64,000 nt of DNA from Lentinus brumalis (taxonomy: Eukaryota > Basidiomycota > Agaricomycetes > Polyporales > Polyporaceae). Where the stretch lies: contig MARA01000014.1 of NCBI GenBank assembly GCA_001792895.1, positions 62,001 through 126,000 on the forward strand, given 5' to 3'. A program made the position numbers and the translations under genes. Below are positions 1-11,863 of the stretch, piece by piece. Each line of letters starts with the position of its first letter. The first letter of the stretch is position 1. The notes under the pieces are model-generated. The model was not told the origin of the DNA. It ran no database searches and worked only from the letters and a program-made list of their open reading frames with translations.

Positions 1-2089
1 TCCGAGCTGTGGTCCTTCGTCAGCGTATTAGTGTCGAGTGAGACATGAATTATCGCAGTCAGCTTTGCCTCTCCTCCACCGGATGTACCACTCCAAGACA
101 TGTGTCAGGAATATGCACAAGGAGCAAGGACCGCTCGCTATCAATGGAGCGCAGGGAGGAACAGGGCACGCTCGTCTCTGAGGTATCCTCGCTTGTGCGC
201 TCGAGCTGCCAGACGCAGTTATGCATTTGAACACGTACCGTCGGAACACGCGGAGGGAACATGATCATGCCCGACAAAGATGACAGAGCATATCATACGC
301 AGAGTGTAACAGGTTGGATCCTTCGATGTCTACGAAGTCGCCCCTGAATATTGTTCGAGGAGCTGGAGCGCCGCCATGTCCACGCCGCTCCGAAAGCATG
401 TGCTGTTATGCAAGGGTCTTCCGCTGTGTGTGCGGAGTATGGGTACGCTCAGCAGCTGGATGACGTGGTTCACATACGGTGACTGGCAGTTTTACATATT
501 GTCTGACACCGCGAGCGAAGCATGGGCGCCATCGTCGGCCTAAGGCGACCAACCGGAAACCCTACATACGGTCGTCGTCAATTTAGAAGGTGTGCCTGCG
601 ATCTGCTTCCTGTCGGCCATCAGCTGGACGCACAGCAGTATGGGATCCGACCATCGTGCGGGTTCAACACGACGACGTAGGAACGTGCGGTTGCACGGAT
701 GAACTCCGAAACTCCGGAGACACCAACGCACTCTTCGTCTAAAACGACCGTGAGGATGAGTGCAGGTGCCCGTCCAGTGCGAGGAATGTTAGAACGTGCG
801 GAGGAGGAGTGGGATGGCGGATCGCTGTCTTCCCGGACTGTAGGCTGTGCTCCTGCGGCCGCTGCATATCAGCTCGGAGGGAAGAGGAGGACACGCCGAT
901 CAATTCCCTGACACGCCGGCTGGGAAGACGGGTAATAGACTGGCAGACGCAGAGAGCGGCAGCGTTCGCTCGCCTCTTCGGTGACCTCCGTGATGTTCAA
1001 GCTTCAGCCGTCGTGCTCCAGCGTGCTCCGGGACTACACGGGCGTCGCCAGGAATGTATGTATAAGCATCACAAACGGGTGAAGTACATAGCGACTCCGA
1101 ATTGCCAGACTGAGAGTCGTCAGGCAAACCTGACCCGGGTCGCACCGCAACTGCCGCGGCGAGCGCGAAAGGTTCCGGAGATGGTTTGTTGGATGTTATC
1201 GCCGCACAGACTGCCGAGGAGTGTTTCGGGATGCCAGCGGGCTGCGAGGATGGACTCTATATATAGCAAGAAGTATGTGCCCTAGTGATGTCAGCGCTGC
1301 AGAGCAGAAATAACCTCCATCCAACGTAACAAATCAACTTTGATGGTATTCACCGCATATTAGGTGCTGGGTATGCAGGGTCAATGATTTCGGAACCGAG
1401 GCGACATCGTGCAGAGTCGGCCACGGTTCAAAGTAGGGTATATAGAGACTGGGAAGAGCGGCGGCCTCCGGGGAAGCGCTGCCCGGTCTGAAACGGCTCT
1501 GGCACTGGCAACGGCGTCGAGTGCGACTCGCTTCGATGCGGCACGCGTGCGGTCATTGCGCCCCGTGTGTGCACCTCCGGGTCGAGGGGGAATTGCAGAT
1601 GTGGGAAGCTGCGCACAGCGTCCGCTTCGCTGCGAGAAGCGTGCGGAGGGGTTGACGAGCCTCTTGCCCAGCTCTTGCGCGAGCTTGGGACCAGCGTGGA
1701 GACCAGTCGTGTCTGTGGCAGATCTCGCAGTCGTGTAGATGACATCTTGGCAAGAGGCTGAGCCTTGGACGTTGAGCGACAGCATCGTCGACTCCCGGAT
1801 CGTTCTTAACGCGGGCTAATTTTACCTGCCGAGCGAGCCGGCTCGGCCGAGAAGAGAGGAAGTGCCGAGTGCGGCAGACGAGGAGCAGCGTCGACAAGAC
1901 ATCGCACAGAGTCGGCTCAGGGTGCGCACGGACCCGCTAAGGATGCGAAGACAGCAAAGTGGGACGAGCGGGGACGGCGCAGGTCGAGCTCAGGTCGCGG
2001 CCGACCGAGAGAACTCGAGCTGCCATACGCGGGAGACATGCGCGCCCGGCTACGGCTTATGTCAGCGGGGGCCACGCGAGGGCGGCGCG
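1..2089. other. no gene recognised
   Basis: Open frames here are short, overlap on both strands and show no protein family, signal peptide or consistent splice structure. I see no tRNA-like arm pattern and no long repeat. The last part presumably holds upstream control sequence of the copper radical oxidase gene that follows. Confidence 0.5.
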
Positions 2090-2097
2090 TATAAGGA
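2090..2097 (+). promoter_or_regulatory. TATA-like box of the copper radical oxidase gene
   Basis: The sequence tataagga lies about 210 bp before the start codon. It is followed by a strongly pyrimidine-rich tract (about 2130-2290, with CCT/CAC runs), a common context for transcription start in filamentous basidiomycetes. The assignment rests on position and composition only. Confidence 0.5.
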
Positions 2098-2301
2098 TAC
2101 TGGCGTCTGGACGAGAGGACAACGTTTCCATCGTCCCCCGTCCCTCCTCCTCCCTCACCACCACCACCACCCCCGCCGACCCGTCCTCACTCTCCTTTAT
2201 ATCTTCCACAGGACGCTTTGCTGCTCTCTAATCTCCTTCTACCATACTCTGTGCTCTCCCTAGTCCTCCAGCTAATCCGCCCCACACACACGACCCCCAC
2301 C

Positions 2302-4763
2302 ATGATCAACCGCCAGCTCTCGATGCTGGCGCTCTCGCTAGGCGCAGCCTCGACAGCAGTTGCTCAGTCGCACAAGGCCGGTTCGTTTGAGGATGGTGGA
2401 CACACCCAGGTCAGCGCAATGATGGTACGTACCCCTCTGACGATTTTCCTGCTGCGCACGCCTCTCACGCCCCGTCCGCCCCACTCAAGATGTTCTTGGG
2501 CAACCTCGACAAGGTCTACATTCTCGACAAGTCAGAAGCCAACGAGGTCAAGTTCGGCAACTATCCCGCAATGGGCGCTGTCTACGACATCGCGTCGCGC
2601 AAAGCGACCCCCATGGGCGTCACGACAAACGTCTTCTGCGCATCCGGCATGCACCTCCCCAACGGCTCCTTCGCTACTTTTGGTGGTAACGGTGCCGTCG
2701 GCCCCGGTGGTAACATCGGTGACACCACTCCCCCCGACAACCCCTACACCGCGACATTCGATACCAAGTTTGGCGACTACGACGGTACGACGGCCATCCG
2801 TATTCTCAAGCCCTGCGGCAATTCGGACGACTTCTCGTCACCGGAGTGTCAGTGGTTCGACAACGCTTCCCTCCTCCACATGCAGAAGCAGCGCTGGTAT
2901 TCGGCTGCTGAGCCCATGGGTGACGGTACCGTCGTCCTCATTGGCGGTTTCACCAACGGCGGTTATATCAACCGCAACTACCCCAACGTCGATCCCGAGA
3001 ACGAGGGCGGTGCTGCCCAGCCCACGTACGAGTTCTTCCCCGACAACGGCCAGCCGGCCGCGGTCATGAAGTTCATGGTCAAGACGTCTGGTCTCAACGC
3101 GTACGCCCACAGCTTCCTCATGCCCTCAGGAAAGATGCTTGTCCAGGCGAACTACTCCACGAGTGAGTTCAGCTTCTTGCTCTGTTTGAGTGACACTCTG
3201 CTGACACACATCTTTACAGCCCTTTGGGATCCCTTGACGAACGAGGAGACCGATCTGCCAGATATGCCCGGCCAGATCGTCCGTGTCTACCCCGCTTCCG
3301 GTGCAACTGCCATGCTCCCGCTTACGCCCGAGAACAACTACACCCCCACCGTTCTCTTCTGTGGTGGGTCGAACATGACGGACTTCCAGTGGGGCAACTA
3401 CTCCTGGCCCTTCGAGGACACCTGGAACGTGCCGGCGTCGGAGAAGTGCCACTCCATCACCCCGGAGCCCATAGACGGTTCGCCTGTCGACTACGTCGAG
3501 GACGATGACATGCCGATTGGTCGCACGATGGGCCAGTTCATCGCTCTTCCCGATCTTACCATGCTCGTCGTCAACGGCGGTGCCAACGGTACTGCCGGCT
3601 ACTCTACTCGTACGCTCAACACGCTGGACATGCCTTTCGGCGAGTCCCTCGCTTCCGCTCCCGTTGGCAAGCCCGCCGTCTACAACCCGCGCGCCCCGAA
3701 GGGCCAGCGCTGGTCCGACGCTGGCTTCGATACGTCGAACATCGCCCGTCTCTACCACTCGTCCGCCATCTTGCTCCCTGATGCTTCGGTCCTGATCGGT
3801 GGTTCGAACCCGAACGTTGATGTCAATACGTCGACTGTGTTCCCGACGACGTACCAGGCCGAGATCTTCTACCCCTCGTACTTCACGGCCTCGACTCGCC
3901 CCACGTTCACCGGTGCTCCTTCGACGCTCTCGTACGGTGGTGATAAGTTCGATCTCAAAGTTCCCGCCTCCGCGTACTCGGGCTCTGCGAACGACGCTGC
4001 GGACAACACCACTGTTGTCCTCATCCGTGGCGGCTGGACCACGCACGCGATGAACATGGGTCAGCGTTCGATGCAGCTCAACAACACGTACACGGTCAAC
4101 AGCGACGGCTCGATCACCCTCCACGTCGCCCAGCTTCCGCCCAACCCCAACCTCTTCCAACCCGGACCCGCACTGCTCTTCGTCACCATGAACGGCATTC
4201 CCAGCAACGCTTCGTGGGTGACCGTCGGCACAGGTAACATCGAGAAGCAGCCTACGAAGGCTGCGACCGTTCTCCCTGCCAGCGTCCGCCTCGACGGCGC
4301 AAGCGGCAGTGGCTCAAGTGGCAGCAACAACGACTCGTCGAACAACAGCGCATCGTCGTCGCACACCGGTGCGATCGTCGGTGGGATCATCGCGGCCATC
4401 GCGGCTGTTGGCATACTCGGTGCGGTTTTCGGTATCTATATGGCACGGCGGAGGCGGGCGGCCGCGCGGCAGGCGTCGGCGCTCTCTTACCCTATGAGCA
4501 CGGCGCCTGGGGGCGCGGCTGGCGCCTCCGGGGCCCGTGCAGGTGGCGGCAATGCTGGTTTCAGGAGTTCTGACTCTAGCGCATTTATGCCACTATCACA
4601 GGGTAATGAGAGCGCCACGTGGGGGCCGAACTCAAGCACGACAAACCTCAACACACCAAGCTCGCCCTACTTCGACGACCCTCGAAACCAGAGCGGGGAG
4701 TTCGACCCCTACCACCAGAACGCACCACGACTGAGCACCAATGCGGCACGAGGGCCGTATTGA
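2302..4763 (+). CDS. copper radical oxidase (glyoxal oxidase family), membrane-anchored
   Basis: Oxidises simple aldehydes or related substrates with O2 and releases H2O2 outside the cell, which in wood-decay fungi feeds peroxidases (family knowledge). Three exons (2302-2424, 2490-3162, 3220-4763) give 779 aa; the second intron is 57 nt and stays open in frame. A secretion signal occupies about residues 1-22. The glyoxal-oxidase start QVSAMMMFLGN is formed exactly across intron 1. Visible active-site residues are Cys91 (FCASG) and Tyr178 (QRWYSA), the pair expected to form the Cys-Tyr radical cofactor, then Tyr443/His444 (RLYHSS) and His540 (WTTHAM) as copper ligands. A Ser/Asn-rich linker leads to one membrane span (about 650-673) followed by RRRR and a Gly/Ala/Ser-rich cytoplasmic tail. 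The anchor separates it from secreted glyoxal oxidase. The true substrate cannot be read from sequence. Confidence 0.93.
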
Positions 4764-5554
4764 GGAGAGTCCGGAGAGGAAGAGACAGGAGGCGGAAGAT
4801 ATACATACATCTCGATCGGAGGAGGACGCATGGACCTTGGTTTCGGTTACTACACTCATCATCTGTCTTTCACCGCCACGCTATCGCATCGTTTCTCGAT
4901 TCTCTCCGACTCGATTGTGGACTTTGTGTACGGTGCAGACACCATACGCCTACAAGGACTATCTATCGCTCACGACCAAAACTCACGGACCACCCTCGAC
5001 ATGCGGACGCTTTTCGCTGTTGTCAACCAACCCTCTTGCGCGCCCCGACGCCCTGTCCGCTATGTACGAAGGCTCTTGAGTGCTCCGTCGCTCGTGTAGA
5101 TACTTTGGTGTCGTCCGGACTCTGCTGAGCTCGGCACTAGGTTCGCTCCGCCGTGCACTCAGCCTGTTGGCGTGGTGTACCCTTGGGTCTTGCTCCACGA
5201 CGTGATGACGGTCTTCTCATACATGTGCTGTATCTTCTTTTTGTTTGCGACTGTTCACTGTTTCTGTAGCTTTTTGTTTTTCCGAGTCCTGGATTGCGAT
5301 GACCTGCGACGACGTTCTTCCCCGTTTACTTACATTGATACCTTTTCCTGCTTCTCTCCTCTCTCTGTCTCTTTCTCCCTCGTGGAATTTTGCTGCCTCA
5401 ATTACTGAATCATGAATCTTTTGCCTTTGCCTTCAACGTGTATCGTCTCGCGACGTTAAGCTGCGACGGTCTCAGCTCTGGCTATGGCACAGCATCCTGG
5501 CCCCCGAGACACACTACCACCATCGACCATCGCTCATCGCTGCTCGCAGACACC
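4764..5554. other. intergenic, 3' region of oxidase and 5' region of F-box copy A
   Basis: No gene seen. The last 80 bp or so before 5555 resemble the sequence just upstream of F-box copy B at 57.4 kb, so the duplication that made the two copies included some upstream DNA. Confidence 0.5.
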
Positions 5555-6764
5555 ATGCAGATGCGCAATCACGGTAGGCTCAGCTTCGTGGTCGTCGGCC
5601 AACTCGATAGCGGTCGCTCATTCTCATGCGCTTCGACCTGCAGCCTATCTCGTCGCCTCGTCAACAGCGGCCGACCTGCCACCCAAGGTCCTCGAAAAGA
5701 TCTTCACCGCCTTGCGGGCTGAGAGCATATCCGAGCTCGGACCCAGCGGCGACGCCGTCAACACTCTCCTCACGTGCGCTGGCGAAGAAGACTTGGAGGT
5801 CGTAGTGTATGACCTAGGCCTCGACATGCGAGAGGCATGCGCGCTCGTCCAGCCGCACGGGCAGCACATTTCCATGCTGAGCATCGACTTCGACGAGGTG
5901 CAGATGGAGATGGTCCAGATGCTCCTCATGCACTTGGGCCCGAAGCTGGTCAACTTGCAGCTCTTTTGCGACCTGCCTGCGGTTAGGTATGGGCTCGGGC
6001 TTGACCCGGAGAAGGTGTCTGGCCTGCGCACGCTGGTGGTCCGCCACATCTACGTGCACCCGAAGACCGTGCTAGCGAGCTTGACGGAGCTGCAGCTGGA
6101 CCAGCTGTGGGGCGCGGGCGAGAGAGAGCAGCGCGGGCAGCTGCTGTATGCCATCCTCGCGCGGTGCCCAAACCTCGAGATCCTGGAACTGACAGATACG
6201 ATCCCCAGAGCCGAGCTCGTGAAATCTGGCACAACGCCGATGCTCGAGTTCCCAAAGATGCGCAGTTTGGCTGTGAACGATCTCGCAAATGACCTGCCAG
6301 CGAACCTCGCGTACTTCAAGGTCCCAGCGAGCGCCGAGCTGCACATCACCGCGCGATACGACAGCTGCCCGCCTGAATGGGACGACGAGACGACGGTGCT
6401 GCCGATGCATGTGCTCCCGGGGAACCAGTTCGAGAATTTTCCGATGTTTGCGGAGGAGACGAGGGACCTGTCGCTCACCCTCGGGGCGCGCTGCTGTCTC
6501 CCGGACATCATGGTCATGGGCGGCAACTGGTGCATTGACATTCCGACCATGGAGGACTCGGCGGAGAGCACCGAGTTCGCCTTCCACGTCCTGGACGGTC
6601 TCCCGCACATCGTCCTATGGCCCGAGATCCGCTGGTACGCGCCAACTTCAAGCCTATGTAAAGTTACAGGGAATGGGACAATACAGTGCTCACCTTTCTT
6701 TGCGGGGTCGACGGTGCAGTTGTCCTGTAAGTCCTGCGTTGAAGAGATTCGTCCGCAGAGATGA
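5555..6764 (+). pseudogene. F-box-like/LRR gene copy A, internally deleted and with a foreign 3' end
   Basis: Close paralogue of copy B (55762-57402). Exon 1 is 19 nt (5555-5573), then an intron to 5643 with the same layout as in copy B, then an open frame to 6764 (379 aa). Two defects are visible by comparison. A 126-nt in-frame deletion after the GPSGD motif removes the WVCRRWREVALTTPALW segment, the core of the F-box-like domain that would contact Skp1. At about 6630, right after the PEI of LPHIV.WPEI, the LRR tail stops and a 135-bp sequence found again at 36994-37132 supplies the last 45 codons. The frame is otherwise intact, so a shortened protein could still be made. An SCF adaptor role is unlikely without the F-box core. 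I class it as a probable pseudogene. Confidence 0.75.
6630..6764 (+). repeat. dispersed 135-bp element, copy 1 (inside F-box copy A)
   Basis: Nearly identical, in reverse orientation, to 36994-37132. The main difference is a 4-bp indel just before a GTAAGT. Homology begins at cgctggtacgcg and ends at the atga that closes the chimeric frame. It contains a splice-like GTAAGT...CGCAG of about 32 nt. No terminal inverted repeats or target-site duplications are obvious, so the origin (exon fragment of an unseen gene or short mobile element) is open. Confidence 0.8.
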
Positions 6765-7252
6765 ATGGAAAGGTCAGACCAATCTTCCTGGGGCTCAGAG
6801 TGCGCATCGACGTTGCTGACAAGAAGAGGTCATGTTTCGTAGTGAGTGCAACCGAGAAACGTCTTGAGGAACTTACGATCAAATAGAGCGGTGGCGTGGT
6901 ACAAGGGCTCAAGGATGCCATGGGCAGGAAGCGGATAGGGGGTAAGTTTGCAAGGTTACATCACCAGTAGTTTACCGCGCGAGCACGGGGCGCGAGCACT
7001 CAGTCTCATGTTAATTTCTACATCCTGGCATCATGGAGCGCATAGCCAACACTTCCGATACTGGTGAAGGCAGCCAGCCCGCATTCCCTTCAACCACGAA
7101 AGAGTCGCTCACTGCCAATCCCGATGACGACGTCCGCCAACCACACAGAGTAACATGTATGCAAAATGGATCTCATCGCTTCGACAAGCTCCTAGAACTG
7201 AGCAGGCTGTGTCATCAAAGAGGAAGACTCATTTTAAACAACGATGATCTGG
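6765..7252. other. downstream of F-box copy A; possible F-box tail remnant
   Basis: Just after the dispersed element, about 6770-6880 can be read as RVRIDVADKKRS...EKRLEELTIK before a stop. This loosely resembles the copy B segment around KIDVNTKANA...KSLKSLIV. It may be the decayed 3' end of copy A or of another F-box-like paralogue. A short open frame at 7033-7269 has no family signal and converges on DNA2. Confidence 0.35.
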
Positions 7253-10200
7253 TTACTTGCGGTCGTTGACGACATCTCTCAACAGAGGGCGTCCTCTGAG
7301 AATGCTCTCCTCCGTCGCTGAAGCGTTCTTGCTGCGCTTCGCCTTCTCAGCATTACCGTCCTTCGCTCCGAAGGCGTCCGACGTCATGTCCCCCGCTGGA
7401 CGCTTCCTCGGGGTGGCCGCTCCGAAGTCATGCATGATGTGGGCATTTGGCGGAAGTGCAAGGGTCCAGCCCTTGCTCTCCATAAGCTCGAAGAATTCCT
7501 TGAGCAGAGGGGCGGCCTGAAGGGTCTTCCGCGATCCGATGATGATGAGCTTCGAGCGCGCGCGAGTGAACGAGACGTTCATGCGGCGCCAATCCTTGAC
7601 GAGCTCGCCGATCTTCGGGAGAGTTAGTAAAGCATCTACAGGAGGACGGGAGAATGCTACGTACCAGACCGTCATTGTTGGATCTGACCAGGGAGATGAT
7701 GATGCAGTCCTTGTCACGACCCTGACTGCGGTCCGCGGTGAGGATCTCTAGGCCCTTGCGGTCTTGTAGTACATGCGAGAGAAGCTTGAGCTGCTGCCGG
7801 TACAGCGAGATTACGCCAATCTGCTGCTCTTGGACGCCGCATCCCAGAAGGCATTCCGTGATCTGGTAGACCAAACGCGCCTCCGTCTTATTTTCGACGA
7901 GATCGCCCACCCGCGAGTCGCGTGCGGGTACGTCGTCGGTGTCGACAAAGACCGCCTTGCAGCTGTGAGATGCGGTAAGTTAGATGCTCCGGTCACAAAT
8001 GTGAGGAGCGCACCTTTCGTCCATCAGCCGGCTCATCCAACAATCCAGCTTTGGGCACGGTGATCGTGCGTGCAACGACGTCAAAAACGTAGGGTTCGGA
8101 AGCTTCAAGCTCCTTGCAGCAACAGCATCGGAGCCGCACTGCAACCTATCACTGTAGATGAGCTTGTTCGACAATGTCATGATGTCCGCATTCATCCGGT
8201 ATTGATGAGTGAGATCGACGACGGCTTCAGGATGGGCGTCAGACAGCCGGCGGAACAGGGACACCTCCAGGCCCCCCTTGCGGGCAGCCTTGTTTCTGAC
8301 CTGCATGGCACATCAGCATAGTAATTACCTGGCCGCCGAGGGCGACGTACCAAGGGAGGCAATTGGAAGTGGTCCCCGACAAGTATGAACTTGGCCGCAA
8401 AACGTAGAGGCCCAAGACACGTAGGCAAGGTGATTTGCGACGCCTCGTCCACGATACAGTAGTCGAACGTGCGCCTCGCAAATAGAGGACTGAGCGCAGA
8501 AGTGATTAGCGTATGAAGTACTTTTAGGAGCGGCGTCACCTACTGGTCGATTGACAAGCAGGTGGTGGCAACAACGGGAGGCGACATCACCTGGTGCTCC
8601 AGCTGCTCAATATTCTTGGCAAGAGGACGAGCAGCTAGCGTGTACTTCTGCGCTGCAGGATGTATCTATAAGATAGTCAGAGACCTATGCGTCGACACTT
8701 TATGTGATGACGAACCTTGTCAAGATTTCCTAAGCGAAGGATGTCGAAGTCGGCGCCGTCCAGCTTGAGGAGGATGGTGTCCACCGCCGAGTGAGTATAT
8801 GAAGTTAGGAGTACCGTCTTCCCTGCGTTGACGAGCTCCTGGATAAGTGCTGCAATTACGGTGGTCTTCCCCGTTCCAGGCATGCCCAAGATGAGAGCGT
8901 AGTCTTCGGCACGCAGGACTGTCTGGATAGCCCGCCGCTGATCCTTGTTGAGGTGCTCGAAGCCGTCCGAAATCTGCGCGAATGCTGCCTCTCCCAGGAA
9001 GCGCGGCTTAGCGAGATCCACGACAAGCTCGAGGCGCCTCGAGTCCGTGCCGGCATAGAAGAGCTGCGCGAGACTGTCGCGAATGCGTGCCATACCGCCG
9101 AACAGCTCGTCCTTGTCCACCCGGAAGATGACCTTGTCTGTGAAGCATTCTTGCCTGCCATACAGCCGGTCGGCGATCACACCCTCGTCGAGCTCATGGT
9201 CAACGCCGAGGACGACAGAGTCTGGAGTGAGCTCGACGATGAACCCGCGCGCAAGCGCGAGTAGTCCGGGCTCGACAGATACCACAACGGCGTCGCCCGT
9301 GGCCATATGTCCATTCAAGAGCGACGTCCCGCCTGACTGTGCTTTCACGAAACGATAAGTCGACTGGTGAATTTTGCCCTCCTTCTGCGTCGTAGGCTTC
9401 AAACCCGCAAGTGGACGGTAGGAGATATCCAGAAGCATATCACTGAAGCATCTTCCCTTGTTCTCGCGCTCGTCGGCCGACATCGTCCATAATTCCTTTC
9501 GAAAACGGATGATGTCCTTTTCCTCCAGGGAGATGAGCGCCTCCCACCTCTTGAAGAACGCCGCTTGTGAAGGTGTTAAGTGTCCCGTCTTCAAGTCGTA
9601 GATGTCCGCGATATCGGACGTTGTGTCCTCCACACCTTCAACGGCCTGACGCGTGGGGGGTGAGTCGTGGACGCAAAGGAGCAAGAACGAACATACCCTT
9701 CGGTAGAGCATGCAAGTATCAAGCGCGAAACACTTGCCACAAGTCCGAGCGTCGTCGATGGTAGGAGGAAGGAAGGACTCCAGATCAGCGACATCCGGGC
9801 TGCCTTCAGCATCATCCTCGAAGGAAGACAGAGCGCCCTTCGCTCTGAGCCTGTTCATCATATGTCCAGTCATGTCGTTCCTCGCCACAAGGAGGGCCCT
9901 GAGCTCGTTTCGCGCGGCGGGCACGCGCACGACTTCTTCGCTCTGCGTGTAGTATAGCAGGCCGCTGGGTATTTCGGTACCATAGCGCTCTCCCATGAGC
10001 AATGTGTAGAGCATGGTCTGAGCACGATGTTCCATGCCAGCGACCGAACGTCCTGTCTTGATTTCGAAAGGCATAGGTGATGCAGTTGTTTGGACCTTGG
10101 GCGCAGCTCGGCTGAATGGCGTGCTACTGTCATCGATCTCAGTTACAACAGCTTCGACGGAGGCATCGATCTTCCCCTTCAAGCCATATGCAGGAGACCA

Positions 10201-11486
10201 GATGTCCTCTTCGATGTCGTAAATATGTGAGACGGCAAGGAGTGATGATTCTCCGCGGCCTGCACGCGTGTTGGTCAGCAGTGCCTCGGGCTGCATATGA
10301 GAGTTAGCGGGGAGACACAAGCAGACGAGGGAGACTTGCCTTCGGAGTTTGTGCAATGTACTTGTCCGCAAAAGCTTTGAGACCCTTCGCTCTGGCCTTG
10401 ACCTCGATGATCGCTTGGTCGACTCCCATGTCGATCCTGAGCAGCTCTCCCAGGCCACGCTGTACCACCTCAGTGATCTTCTTATCCATGAACTTCTCGT
10501 CCCAGCGAGCAACGCTGAGGCAGGTTTGCATGACCTCGTGTAGCATGTTGCCCCAAATGAGAGATGGAGTCACATCTGAGGAAGAGCGGACCATGTTCGC
10601 CAAGAGCGGTTTTCGGGAGCACTGGGAAGCATTAGAGAGGGATGTCGCAGTGAGAAGAATGTCGGGATGATGAATGAAGAAGTTATGCTTGGCGGAGATA
10701 GAGATTGTGGGGAGGCAGTCAGAGGACGACGACTCTGAAGGCAACTCCCATTCTCCGACAGCGTTCACGACGTCGCCTCCATACAATATGATTCAGCGAC
10801 GCGCTATTATATGTATAGTTGGCCTCGCTCACCTATGCGTACTTCTGCATGACACCAGTCATCACGCAGGATGATTCGACGCAGCTCATTGGTTGGCTGT
10901 ACTTTCACATCGAGGACCTGGGGATAGCTGTCAGCGGCGGTGCACTCATCAGGCAATACTCGCAAATCCTCCCCCCCATTGATACGCACTTTCTCTATCC
11001 TCGACTTAACGAACTGCTCCTTGACTGCCTTGACTATGCATCGGGTCGCGGCTGAGCCGGGAGACCTGGCTTTGGAGACAGCGTACCTAGAACGCTGCCA
11101 GAGCGTGAGCTTCCAGATCAAAGCCCTATTCATACTGCGCTCACTATAGGCTTCACCGGACTACTCTTGCGAGGAGTCATGATATCGGAGTTCATGTCGT
11201 CCCAGTCCCAGTCTTCCACGCCTTCCATGAGAGCATCGAGATCTTCTTTGTCCGCCGTATGAGTTTTCACTTCGACAGCCGTTATCTTTGTCGCAGACGC
11301 ATGTGGCGTCTTCCAATGAGAAGCGCGGGCCTTCGTGGCGCGGATGGGGGTACGTGGCGAGTCGAGAGCGACGTGTCGGCGTGGAGGAGACGCGTGCTTT
11401 ATGACCGGAGCCGTACTATCGAGTTCTAGGAAGAGGTCATCGAGGAAGTTACTTTCCTCATCCTCCGTACGTGCCACCGGGGGCAT
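7253..11486 (-). CDS. DNA2: DNA replication ATP-dependent helicase/nuclease DNA2
   Basis: Nuclear enzyme that trims long flaps on Okazaki fragments and resects double-strand breaks (family knowledge). It is a multi-exon gene. The N-terminal exon (from 11486) carries the characteristic acidic VEDWDWDD motif. Next come the Dna2 RecB-like nuclease domain, with GKIDASVEA and PFEIKTGRS, and the [10 protein letters not shown] part of the Fe-S cluster. The superfamily 1 helicase follows: Walker [10 protein letters not shown] near 8880, the VDEASQ box near 8450, the [10 protein letters not shown] motif near 8370, and motif [11 protein letters not shown] near 7570. The C-terminus is a basic tail with KRP and KRSKN. 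Start ATG 11484-11486 is the first in frame. All core catalytic motifs are present, so the gene looks functional. Exact exon edges in the middle were not all fixed. Confidence 0.95.
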
Positions 11487-11863
11487 GATGAGATGAAGAT
11501 GTGGTGGTTGCTGGAAGAGGTGGACAATTGAACGCGTTCAGCGCCTCGTGTGCAAGCAACGACGCGAGCGCGTTCTTTGTACCTGTTGTTCGCTATGTGC
11601 GGTCACGTGAAATCAGCCACAACCGCGTCGTGACCGCGCCGAGTAACTTCGGAAGCAAGATGGAAGGGCGCTGGGAGTCCAAGATCCTTCGAGAGACCAA
11701 GAGAGTGTTCCAAATGTACTCTACTACACGAAGATGGTGAACCAAGACCTTCGTTTCCAACAATTTTAGCTTGTCCATGAGCATTCTAGTGATGGTGTTG
11801 CTACAGTGACGACTACAGTACTTTACAACAGTACAACCCAAACGGTGAAACAGAGAAACAGAC
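11487..11863. other. spacer between WDR59 3' end and DNA2 start
   Basis: About 380 bp between two genes on the same strand. It presumably holds the WDR59 terminator and the DNA2 promoter. No TATA box or other element stands out. Confidence 0.5.

Noticed and set aside
809..1285. 158-codon open frame in the left gene-poor region
   Set aside because: No homology-like motif, no splice partner, and competing frames of similar length on both strands.
3126..4160. 344-codon open frame antisense to the copper radical oxidase
   Set aside because: Shadow of GC-rich codons; Arg/Val/Gly-rich translation with no family, and it mirrors the true coding frame.
7033..7269. 78-codon open frame converging on the DNA2 3' end
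   Set aside because: Has an ATG and even codon use at first, but overlaps the DNA2 stop region and shows no family; too weak to call.
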